DNA of 64,000 nt from Volvox africanus (lineage: Eukaryota > Chlorophyta > Chlorophyceae > Chlamydomonadales > Volvocaceae). Numbering within the stretch: position 1 is the first letter of the stretch; each line of letters opens with the position of its first letter. Under the pieces are notes generated by a model. The model did not search any database. It was not told the DNA's origin and saw only the letters and a program-made list of their open reading frames with translations. Shown here in pieces: positions 54,031 to 64,000 of the stretch. The DNA lies in NCBI GenBank assembly GCA_030268105.1, contig BSDZ01000101.1, positions 2,542,001 to 2,606,000 of the forward strand. The letters run 5' to 3'. Position numbers and translations under genes: made by a program.

Positions 54031-55632
54031 ATGGCGAGTTCCAGCGACGAACCACGAGGACCGCTAGATACTTTTGCCGAAGACCTAGGCCGCGCCGTTT
54101 TGGACGCCGCCGCTTCCAGTTTGTAATGTTGTGTAAGTGTATGCTCTGAGTCGCAGGTAATCTCAGTGCACCGGCATTGCTTGCCGCGGCGACTGAGACC
54201 GGCTTTCGTCCGGACCATCTGGCGACTCTCATCGCCCAAACTACGGAGATCAGGACTCAGCTGGGCAAGTACTTGCTGAGTTTACTGAATCTTCTCAAGA
54301 GTACTGTCGGTAGGCTCACCGAATCGCGTTGTACTCTTGCCTTTGCGATAGAAGTCGGCTTCTATTACGCAAATCTAGGGTATCGCTTCGTGCTCCATAT
54401 CCGTGGAACACGATGATACGCCGCACACTAGCCTAGCTAGCCAACCCGATTTTGTTGTGGCTGCTAGAGCGCCGGATAGAGGTCTTGAGACTGTTGGCAC
54501 GCGAGCCACTCAAGAGCCCCTTGTCCTTCAGACCCCTGCTCACTTTATTGTGCCGCATTCAGCAGTTAACACCAATATGGACAACACTGCTGGACCAAGG
54601 GTTCTGCCATTACCTCAAGCTCGAGGGCATGATGACATCCCTGAGGTGATGAGATTGTCAATTCCCGTTCCTAGGCTCAATATCTCGCTAACTGAAAAGA
54701 CACCAGGACATAGCATAGCCGATGCAACTCGTGCGTACGTGCGTGACGCTAAAAAGTATCTCCAGGCTGTTCATGGTGGCGATAATGATGGTATCAGGTG
54801 TCTCTTCGTTGGTAACACCCTCGAGGGCTCAGCGAAGGACTGGTATCGCGAATGGACCACCGCCCGGGGCGACTATACTTTTGACGAGATGATCGCCGCT
54901 TTGCTCGCACGGTTCGCTACTGAGGTTCAAGCACGTGATGAGGAGGCTCGTAAGGTTTTGGCAGCCGGTAGCTACCACATGCGTCGGGGTGAAAATGTAC
55001 CTGCGTACCAGTCACGCTTTGAAGCACTTGTGACCCCCATTGCTGATCTCTTTGAAACCGAGCGTGTCTTTTGGTTTAAGCGAGGCCTGACGAAACTTTT
55101 GGCTAAATGGTGCGCTACTGACTTGGCTGGGGTGCCGATCATGTGGTATGATGCCTTGGTCACTTTTGCTAAGGGTACGGAGATATGACTCCTTGCCGGT
55201 GAGGAAGAAGTCAAGTCCGTCCCTCGTGCAAATGCCGTGCAAGTGCAGGATCCGCTTGGGGAAGCTGTAGCTCTCGACCAGGAACTTGGAGCGACCCGCC
55301 CCACGCCTACTGCCGTTACGCGACGTAGCAACCGGCAACGCCAGGCACGCGGGGGCGCTAGCTCGGGTGTCCGCGGGTCAGGAGGAGCAGGTCCGAGCTC
55401 GGACCCGGCTAAGAGCAGGAAACGTGGTGGTGCGCCGTCGTCGGCAGCCGCACAGCGCTCTGACCCCAATGCGAAGCGGACTCACACGGATGACTCGTTT
55501 ATGCCAAAATGGAATTGCAGTCGTTCCGAGTTCGAACGTCGGAAAGCAGCCAATGTTTGTCTACGGTGCGCGGAGAGTCATCCTACGAAAGATTGCCCGT
55601 TACTGCCACCATTTGTACCTCAGCCGAAATAG
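54031..55632 (+). pseudogene. gag: A4 gag, single nonsense codon
   Basis: ATG 54031 opens exon 1. Intron 1 is shortened to 54119-54156 with both splice ends kept. The intron-2 ATG is changed to ATA (54397), so only a spliced product could start normally. The gag frame is open from exon 3 to a TGA at 55186 (Arg CGA to TGA), then continues to the zinc knuckle and TAG 55630-55632. Confidence 0.85.
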
Positions 55633-55671
55633 GGGTTTGCCCGGGTTCCTGCGGAGGGGGCACCACCCGGG
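55630..55671 (+). promoter_or_regulatory. Gag-pol UAG readthrough signal (A4)
   Basis: TAG 55630-55632, 7-nt spacer, CCCGGGT (55640-55646), 18-nt loop, ACCCGGG (55665-55671): perfect 7-bp stem. The same sequence is found in A3 after 40126. Confidence 0.8.
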
Positions 55672-56737
55672 AATTCTGAACTAACGCGTGGTCCGTGGTC
55701 ATCCTTACGGCCAGCCGTGAAGGCATTGTTGCCTTGCGTACTTGGACACATCGAGCGAGTCATTGCGCGACGCATCACGCTTGACGGACGCACGGGACTT
55801 CTCTGCTTCGATCCGCTGTGTAATTTGTTTACACCTCGCCGTCCCCTGTCGTCTATCGATCTGTCTAACCACGTGGTTTTGTTCATCCCCTCATCTCTGC
55901 GTGAGATGTCGGAACAGTTGGCCGTTTACAGGAGATGTAGGCGTCAATATCCAGGCACCGCTGCATGTGTATTACTCCCCGCTTTCTGTCGGTGCAAGGC
56001 AGAGGCATCGTTAAGGGGTATGCGGCGTGTCCACCGGTTCGAGCCGGGCACCGTTTTGTTTAATGGTGTGGATCGGGAGGGTATGCTGGCTCCGTGGCCA
56101 GGCACATCCTACTCGGTTGACGTTTGGTACGAAGCTCCTGATGAGGGTGCCGTAGGTTACGGACCCGCCCTAAGTGCACTAACGTTATCTGCTGGGCAGT
56201 CGCTCGTAGATAGCCGTGTCCCAGTGGTTCAGATCGGTTTGAATGGCCGTACTCTGAAGGCACTTGTTGACACCGGTGCCAGTGACGACTTCATCTCTGT
56301 CGCAGAGGTGAATGTGCTGGGGTTGACCCCAGAGTCGTCTGATTGTCCACAGGTTACCCTTGCTGACGGGGGTAAGCATCCCATCGTGGGCAGGATTACC
56401 CTTAGCCTATCGTTAGGCCCTTTGCATGTTGTGACCCGGCCGTACGTGCTGCAGGGCTTAGCAGAGACTGCACCGTACATAATGGGGTCTTCGACATTAC
56501 GACAGTACCGTGCACGCATCGACATGGAGACCGCAACCCTGCATATGTGCAAGGGTACTCTGTCGATTAAGGTACCTTTCCTGTCGTTCGAACATGTCAC
56601 ACCAAAGGAGGGCAAAGCTGAGGCGGTGCCTATGGTTAATTTCGCTGTGACCGCAATGGCCGCGCGAATCGAACCAGAGCTAGTCAGGCGTAAGGAGGCC
56701 GTCCGTTTGTTACGGAAGGGTGCCCACGGACTGCTTT

Positions 56738-57556
56738 TGTTGTGCTACGGTTCATTTCCCGCCGACGCGTAGGTCGACGCGATCCTACGAGGCGAAGTGC
56801 TTTTGTGATGAAACGCATTACATATGAATGAATCTGCATGATATAAATGTATTCGCATACATTTATATATGCATTTGGCATGTTGTCATTATCCATCGCG
56901 ACATCGCACCATGGCAAATCCGCCTAGCATGCATGAAAGCCCGAAGCATTGAAGTGCGCATTATGCTCGTGCTACGAAACGATAAGTAATATTATCTGAT
57001 ATAATATTACTTCATTTAAGCACACGTTGAGAGCGCCGCACTCGTCGCGATACATGCCCTGCAACCGGATATCGTTATCCGGACCCTTGCATCATGCGAA
57101 TGCCGGAAAGGCTTATACGTTGTTACGAGTAGACATCGCCCAGTAGGGTTGTCACATCTAGGATCGGCCTCCTAGTGTGAATCGTACGGCACTGCGATGC
57201 TGCGAGTATAACAGATGCGAGGACGGCTAAGTAAGACAAGACATTCGATACCGGAGAACACTTGGGTGTTCTACATTACTATTGCTATACGATATTCTAC
57301 TTAGCCCGAGCTAAGCCTGAACTTCGCTAATCACCGCCGCGTGATGATTGCTTGCTTCCGGCGCTGACGGCGATTTCGTCCATTGCATCATTCCGACCTG
57401 TAAGACCGTAAGTTATATCTCTCTTCGTCTTGAAGTCTTCAGCTGTCTCTGTTTGCTCGCGCTTGCCTTGCTGTACTTGCAAGTGCTCGCGCATCGTTGT
57501 CGAAAGTCTCCAGACGTGCAGATACTTATGAGCAAACACGAACGAGAGGTACAACA
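56738..57556 (+). repeat. Solo L1 LTR in A4 pol
   Basis: 819 bp, TSD GCTTT (56733-56737, 57557-57561), inserted in the protease-RT linker of a member of its own family. No internal sequence remains. Confidence 0.95.
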
Positions 57557-57754
57557 GCTTTTGAGGCCGCGGGTGGGCTGTTCTGCCACCACCGCGCAGA
57601 TTTCTGTGGATCCTGAGGTTGAGGCCCTACTGTCGCAGTATGAGGACGTCTTTAAAGATATCCCTGGCCTACCACCTATGCGTCCTGTTGATCACACAAT
57701 CCCTCTCATGCCTGGAGCGCAGCCTACGGCCCGGCCAATGTACAGGTTGAGTCC

Positions 57755-58176
57755 TGTTGTATCCTTAATGCATTTTGGTAATTCATTAAGTATAATAATT
57801 ATCTGTTTATTATTTTATGATATAATATATTTAATTATCAGATTAACTGTTTCATGTTCCCATCTGGCATTCGATTTGTGGATTTGGTCTCGGCTGTCGA
57901 TGACAAATACTAACCGATTTCCTGAAACATCCGAACCTGTCGGTTACTCCATAACCTGTATGGAATGGGCCATTTACCGCCTGAATGGTAAATGGTGGAA
58001 CATCTGGTTCCTGGTTCACTGAATCACCGGTTGTAGTGGTGACTTCTGAAGGTCACGCCCGGTTCGAGGCCTTATGGTCTCTCAAGTACGACCTAGTCGG
58101 CGGCTCTACTTAATCGGGCTCTGGCACAACAACCGGTATCTTTTGATACCACCCTTCGTGGGTACCATATACAACA
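57755..58176. repeat. Solo LTR of a fourth family (L4)
   Basis: 422 bp with TSD AGTCC (57750-57754, 58177-58181) and termini TGTTGTAT...ATACAACA. The body is unlike L1, L2 and F (AT-rich start, then a TTTCATGTTCCC...GGTTACTCC region). Orientation is unknown because no internal region is present. A non-autonomous TRIM-like element cannot be excluded, but no internal direct repeats were seen. Confidence 0.85.
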
Positions 58177-61004
58177 AGTCCATTGGAGCTGGACGAGGTA
58201 AAGCGCCAGGTGACGGATTTGCTCGCGAAGGGTATGATACGCCCCAGCACATCCCCGTATTCTGCACCGATTTTGTTTGTCGGTAAGAAGGATGGGACCT
58301 TGCGCATGTGCATCGATTACCGGGGGTTGAATGCAAGTACGGTGAAAAATCCCTACCCTTTGCCACGCGTTGACGACCTGTTGGATAAGCTGAAGGGTTT
58401 GGCTTATTTTTCCTCGATTGACTTACAACAGGGCTATAATCAGATTCGCATCGCTGCCTCTGATATTCCGAAAACCGCTTTTCGGACGCCCTTTGGTCAT
58501 TTCGAGTATACGGTCCTATCGTTTGGTTTGACTAATGCCCCTGCGACGTTTCAGGCGGTTATGGACCAAATGTTTAGGCCGTTTATCGACAGGTTCGTTG
58601 TTTGCTACCTGGATGACATCTTGGTTTATTCCAAGACGCGCGAGGAGCACTTGGAGCATCTTCGGCTCGTGCTCGACATTATGAGGCCGGAGCAATTGTT
58701 TGCTAAACGCGCCAAATGCTTTTGGGCGCAGCCTCAGGTGGAATATTTAGGCCACATTGTGTCCGCCACTGGTGTGAAGATGGACCCGCGGAAGGTCGCC
58801 GTGGTTCGCAATTGGCCCGCGCCTCAGAACCTCATGGAGCTGCGTAAGTTCCTTGGCTTGACCAATTATTTCCGGAAGTTCATTGAAAAATCTTCCATCC
58901 TTGCGGCCCCGCTTACTAACTTAACTCGCAAAGGTGTTTTCGTTTCGCTCGAGTCGTGGACGTCGCAATGCCAGCGGGCATTCGAAGAGCTCAAGTGAAC
59001 CGTTGCCGAAGATGTCACCCTTGCATTCCCTGATTACTCGTTGCCGTTTCGTGTTGAGGTAGTGTCTGATGCCTCAATATTTGGAAGCGGCGCTGTATTG
59101 TTACAGGAAGGGCGACCGATCACTTTCACGAGTAAGAAGTTTTCTGGTGCGGAGATGCGCTACACCACCGGGGAACAGGAGCTTCTGGCAGTGCTGCATG
59201 CTTTAAAGGAATGGCGCTGTTACCTCGAGGGACGCCCATTTACTTTAAAGACTGACCACAAGCCCCTAACATTTTTGCAAAGCGTTCCGATGTTGAACCG
59301 CCGTCAGGCTAGGTGGATGGAATACCTAGCTAGGTTCGACTGCACCTGGGAGTACATTTCTGGTAAATTGAATATTGCCGATGCTCTCAGTCGACATCCG
59401 TCACTACACGCTGCAATTTTAGCAGCGCCCGTCTTACGACCGCATAACGAGGAGGTGCCGATCGTGACGGACCTCGCAGAGCGGTTGAAGGTTGCCTACA
59501 ACGCAGATGCCTGGTTCTCGGAGCCAGCTAATGTAGAACATCTTCGCAAGCAGAATGGCCTTTGGCTACGGACGGAGGGTGCAGCTACGCAAATCGTCCT
59601 TCCGAACGACGACGCGCTATGCAACGACATCCTTGCGCGGTTCCATGAGGATCCGTTAGCAGGACACCCTGGTAGCAAGCGGTTGGTCGAGTTGGTGCAA
59701 CGTTCCTTTTGGTGGCCTCGTTTGGCTAACGATGCGGTGAACTTCGTACAGACATGCAGTCTGTGCCAGCGCAATAAGGCTTTGTCCGGTAAGGGCTACG
59801 GGTTGTTGCAACCGTTGCCTGTCCCGGATGCGCCTTGGGAAAGTGTTTCCATGGACTTTGTAGTCGCGCTGCCCAAAACTGAGGGGGGATATGATGCGGT
59901 GTTCGTAATGGTCGATCGTCTGACTAAGATGGTTCACCTAGCACCATGCACATCATCCTGCACGACTGAGCAAACAGCACGCTTGTTTTTCAATAATGTG
60001 GTTCAGTTACACGGGGTTCCCAAAAACGTGATCTCGGACCGCGGTGGACAGTTCAAGTCTAAGTTTTGGGAAGCGCTCTGCAAGCTAGTTGGCATGCGTG
60101 TCAACCTGAGCACAGCATACCACCCGCAGACTGATGGTCAAACTGAACGCACAAACCGCACGTTGGGTGATATGTTGCACAATTATGCTGGTCGCACACC
60201 ACTTGTTTGGGATACGTTTTTGACTGCGGCAGAATTCACGCTTAACAACGCTGTTAACCGCTCTACAGGCAAAAGTCCATTCTTTCTTAACTACGGGTTT
60301 CACCCCGCACTACCCGTGTGGCGTGAGTTGGAAGTGAACGTGCCTGCTGCTAAGCTTTTTGCCAAGTCTTTTATGTCCCGAATCACAGACGCGAAGGCGT
60401 GTTTGGACGAGACGCAGCAACGAACGACGGAATACTACAACAAATCCAAGCAGGATGTGACGTTTTCGGAAGGGCAACTCGTGTTGCTAAGCACCAAGAA
60501 CTTGCGTTCCTTGGCCGACGGATCCCGAAAACTCTTACCCCGCTGGATTGGTCCATATCCTGTCGTGCGCATGGTTGGGAATGTGGCTGTGGAGCTTGCA
60601 TTGCCCGCTGATATGACCATTCACCCCACGTTTCACGTATCGCTTGTCCGTCCTTATCGTGGTATGGAACCCGTCCCTGAGCCTGCTAACGCCCCCGCAG
60701 CGATAGAACCAGTTCCCGAGACCTGGATCGCTGGTAAACAGAAGTTTTACGATGTGGAGCGGGTGTTAGATTATCTCGCGCGTCGTGTGGGCCGACACCG
60801 ACGTAAGCGGACAGTACACGAGTACTTGGTCAAGTGGACAGGGTATACCAGCGAGCACAACTCATGGGAACCGGCACGCAACTTCTCGCAGGACATGAAG
60901 CCCCTGCTCGAAGAAGCCCGCAAACGTGCCACGCAAGCCCAATGACCCTTGCAGTCGATGCTGTATGAAGCAGCGAGGACGCTGCATACGGGAGGGGGGA
61001 TAAT

Positions 61005-61838
61005 TGTTGTGCTACGGTTCGTTTCCCGCCGATGTGTAGGTCGATGCGACCCTACAAGGCGAAGTGTTATCTTAATGAATGCATGAATGACTATTGCATA
61101 TGAATGAACCTGCATGATATAGATGTATTCGCATACATTTATATATGCATTTGGCATGTTATCATTATCCATCGCGACATCGCATCATGGCAAATCCGCC
61201 TAGCATGCATAAAATACCGAATCATTGAAGTGCGCATTATGCTCGTGCTATGAAACGATAAGTAATATTATGTGATATAATATTACTTCATTACAGCACA
61301 CGTTGAGAGCGCCGCACTCGTCGCGATGCATGCCTTGCAACCGAATATCGTTATTTGGACCCTTGCATCATGTGAATGCCGGAAAGGCTTATACGTTGTT
61401 ATACATGGACATCGCCTATACGCAGTAGGGTTGTCACACTTAGGATCGGCCTCCTAGTGTGAATCGTACGGCATCGCGATGCTACGAGTATAACAGATGC
61501 GAGGACGGCTAAGCAAGATAAGATATTCAACACCGGAGAACACTCGTGTGTTCTACATTATCATTGCTATACGCTACTCTACTTAGCCCGAGCTAAGCCT
61601 AAACTTCACTATTCACCGCCGCGTGATGATTGCTTGCTTCCGGCGCTGACGGCGATTACGTTCATTGCACCGCTTCGATCTGTAAGACTGTAAGTTATAT
61701 CTCTCTTCGTCTTGAAGTCTTCCGCTGTCTCTGTTTGCTCGCGCTTGCCTTGCTGTACTTGCAAGTGCTCGCGCATTGGTGTCGCAAGCCTTCAGACGCG
61801 CAGATACTGATGAGCAAACACGAAGGAGAGGTACAACA
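61005..61838 (+). repeat. A4 3' LTR (L1)
   Basis: 834 bp, preceded by the hairpin (one mismatch) and purine tract ACGGGAGGGGGGATAAT. Confidence 0.93.
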
Positions 61839-61843
61839 TGGCG

Positions 61844-62960
61844 CACCATCGCGCAAGGGATTCAGTAAGACCGCGATGAAACCAAAAGATGCGATCCTCT
61901 TCAGGGAAGTTAACAATAGGAGTTATCAGTGCCTCAAAGCGTGACTGATAAGCAGGGACGGTCTCGTGTGGACGCATATGGTACGTGCCTTGTGCCAGCA
62001 TCTTACGAGCCTCTTTACTACTCGAGCGAACTTCGGTAGCAAAGCGAGCGAGGAGGGCATCGATCAGGTTTTCGAACGTTTATTTAACTCTAGCGGTTGT
62101 CCACTCGTCATACCAATCCTTTACAGCACGCTCAAGGGTATTCCCAACGAACAGGCATTTAATGGAGTCGCATCCCCCGCCATGCACCGCTTGCAGATAC
62201 TGCCTAGCGTCACGGACGTAGGCCCGTGTCCTATCCGTGACACTATGTCCTGAATTCTTTGCCTTTTCGTCAGCGGATATATTAAGCTTAGGCACGGGGA
62301 TGGTCAAGTTCATTACCTCCGGTATTCCGACGGGTTCTTGAATCGCAGGTGTTACCGGAGCCCGTTGCACTCCAGCTCCTTCACTCGTTGTAGCCGCTGC
62401 CGACAGTGGCACAATTAAGTGTGAAGGGGTCTGGAGAACAATGGGATCTGACATAATACGAGTTCCGATGGTATCGGGATCAGCACAAGCAGTTCTAGCG
62501 GTGAGACCGCCGTCGGGCTGGCTTGCGGTGCCCAGATAGGAACTATCTTCGCGTCCTGACATGGAGCACGAACTTATGTTTATGAACAGGAATTTACTAA
62601 AAGACTTGTGAGCAAGTTAACACAAGAGGAATTTTTGACTACTCGCGTACCGACAGTACTCCTGAGTAAGCCGAGAAGAAAAGCGATGTAATCCGTAAGG
62701 CCGTCTTTTATCTCTGTAGTTCTCTGGATTAAGGCCTTGATTTGTTCCGTGTTTAGGTGTTGTCCAGCCAACACCGCGTTCAATGTTGGCGTTCATTCAC
62801 CTGCGACTCACAGTGCAAGCTCGCAACGAGAATGCAGCAGCTAGTTATCAACAGATATCTAGGATTACAAACCGGAAGCGGCGGCGTCCAGAACGGCGCG
62901 GCCAAGATCCTCAGCAAAGGTGTCTAAAGGGCTGCGGCGATTGTCGTCGTAGCTTGCCAT
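61844..62960 (-). pseudogene. gag: B6 gag, N-terminal part
   Basis: ATG at 62960 opens exon 1. Exon 2 (NAVLAGQHLNTEQIK) follows intron 1. The intron-2 ATG frame runs from about 62562 to 62080, where TAA interrupts it. The gag domain then continues in pieces (AQGTYHMRPHETVPAYQSRF) to the A4 insertion. Confidence 0.85.
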
Positions 62961-63029
62961 CGCGAGAACCTACTTCCGATAAGGGACAACGAGGCAGTCG
63001 TGACTTTAACCTGGTCTCGCTACCAAATT

Positions 63030-63846
63030 TGTTGTATCCTTCCTTCCTCAATCATGCACTGAAATCTGCATGTCTGGATTGTTAGCTAAGTGCACACCAA
63101 GCTTACGAACAGCAAGGCGATCCAATGCAAGTAACGTGACAGCGGAAGACTCAGCAACAAGGATGGATCCAACTTACAATAGACTTCGATTACAGATAGG
63201 TAGTCGGCCGTCAGACCCCGTGGGCAATGTTCATCATCCGGCTGAAGATGCTATGCTTAAATAGCTCGGGCCGAATATAAATGAGTAAAACGTATATAAT
63301 AGAATCAAATTGAGTTAAGTACGCGAGTACTTGATCCAAAGTAGCGTCGAGCCGACTTCGGTCTCTAGGCGGCTGTCCTCGCACCTATCACGTCGTGATA
63401 CCAATGTGCAGTACAGGTCTCACTGGATTCCGATCTCAAGTGTGAGTACCTTCGTAGCTCTGTTCTAAATACCGCGTAATCCGTGATATTAATGAATGCA
63501 ACGCATGCAATATGCGAAGGTCCGAATATCGATATTCGGTTGCCGACCCAACCATCGCAATCGTCACATTCTCGCATATGCATATGGTTTATGACACGGA
63601 TGAGGTAATAAAATTTAAAGTATTATTACGTGAGATATTATCCAAATAGATAGGTCGCGCATTAATTATCAGCCTCGAGTCAAACATGTTGACCGACAGC
63701 GAGATGTCATAGATGATTATGTAACATGCCTGATTAGCTAGATATACTCGAGTATATCATGCTAATGTGATTATATCATGCTTTATAATGCTCGAATGTA
63801 TTGCAGCCTGTTTCGGTGTGAACGGTGATCGAACCGGCGTACAACA
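63030..63846 (-). repeat. B6 5' LTR (L2)
   Basis: 817 bp on the minus strand, TGTTGTACGCCGG (63846) to GGATACAACA. It contains the perfect palindrome GATATACTCGAGTATATC (63741-63758). Confidence 0.93.
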
Positions 63847-64000
63847 ATGAATGCTGCCCGCGGAGTCTGACGGCAGATTTCTACTTTGCAATCGAAGATC
63901 ATGGTAAGTTGAATCTTTCCTTGTTGATAAGTCTTCCGCTGTCGCATTGAACCGTCCTGCTGTTCGTAAGCATGATGCACTTGTAGCTAACACTCAGACG
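63847..64000 (+). repeat. L2 LTR fragment at window end
   Basis: Matches L2 LTRs from GATGAACGCTGCCCGC to CTAACACTCAGACG (compare 60-228) and runs out of the window. B6 is inserted into it. It is a different copy from 1-262. Confidence 0.85.

Larger units (their letters stand above)
55633..60945 (+). pseudogene. pol: A4 pol, interrupted by two solo LTRs
   Basis: Full domain set: protease DTGAS (about 56269), RT with YLDD (about 58606), RNase H, integrase (D, D, E all present) and chromodomain to TGA 60943-60945. Interruptions are the solo L1 LTR after 56737, the L4 LTR after 57754, and a TGA at 58996-58998 identical in place to that of A2. From 59041 the frame is open for 634 codons. Confidence 0.92.
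53130..61838 (+). mobile_element. A4: L1 chromovirus with two nested solo LTRs
   Basis: A element with TSD TGGCG (53125-53129, 61839-61843) inserted into B6 gag in opposite orientation. It carries a solo L1 LTR (56738-57556) and the L4 solo LTR (57755-58176) in pol. LTRs differ at roughly a dozen positions. Apart from the inserts, coding is nearly complete, with one TGA in gag and one in pol. Confidence 0.95.
52664..63846 (-). mobile_element. B6: L2 chromovirus 5' part, minus strand, split by A4
   Basis: 5' LTR 63030-63846, leader and gag up to the zinc knuckle, split by A4 (53130-61838). It ends at 52664 after the sequence GCGGGAGAG, where the 5' LTR of E begins. The rest of B6 (gag tail, pol, 3' LTR) is not adjacent. 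B6 itself lies inside another L2 LTR (63847-64000). Confidence 0.85.

Overview
The window is eukaryotic heterochromatin-like DNA made almost entirely of nested LTR retrotransposons of the Ty3/gypsy chromovirus type (protease, reverse transcriptase, RNase H, integrase and a C-terminal chromodomain). I see no host gene, tRNA or rRNA that I can support. GT-AG introns inside gag, many LTRs with 5-bp target-site duplications (TSDs), a TIR DNA transposon and a CA/TATG microsatellite all fit a eukaryotic nuclear genome. The species cannot be named from this sequence. C-to-T decay at CpG sites suggests that the copies have been cytosine-methylated.

I name the families as follows. L1 LTRs (about 820-850 bp, TGTTGTG...GTACAACA) flank the 'A' elements. 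L2 LTRs (about 815 bp, TGTTGTA...GGATACAACA) flank the 'B' and 'E' elements. F has 354-bp TGTAG...CTACA LTRs. L4 is a 422-bp solo LTR.

Layout. 1-262: end of an L2 LTR. 263-12322: decayed B1, split by A1 (291-7755), an apparently intact L1 element with indistinguishable LTRs and TSD TTTAC. 12323-14675: integrase part of B2 plus an L2 LTR that is followed by a primer-binding site. 14741-15140: unassigned. 15141-22617: A2 on the minus strand. 22618-26539: B3 integrase and an L2 LTR split by a 2.0-kb CACTA-like DNA transposon (24023-26035). 26540-28625: spacer and L2/E/B fragments. 28626-35278: B4. 35279-52663: E (minus), split by A3 (36776-49238, TSD ACAAG). A3 itself holds a solo L2 LTR and element F (41945-46502, TSD TGACC). 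52664-63846: B6 (minus), split by A4 (53130-61838, TSD TGGCG), which holds a solo L1 LTR and the L4 solo LTR. 63847-64000: part of another L2 LTR.

How the parts work together. In A and B, gag and pol lie in one reading frame, separated by a single UAG followed at a fixed 7-nt distance by a conserved 7-bp stem with an 18-nt loop, which looks like a stop-codon readthrough signal. Gag begins upstream in two small exons. Intron 1 is kept in all families; intron 2 is present in A and B, while E carries the exact spliced form. Element F carries a Dam-like adenine methyltransferase domain between gag and protease and has lost most of its polymerase and integrase by an in-frame deletion. Many copies share the same stop codons and frameshifts, so defective copies appear to have been multiplied in trans.
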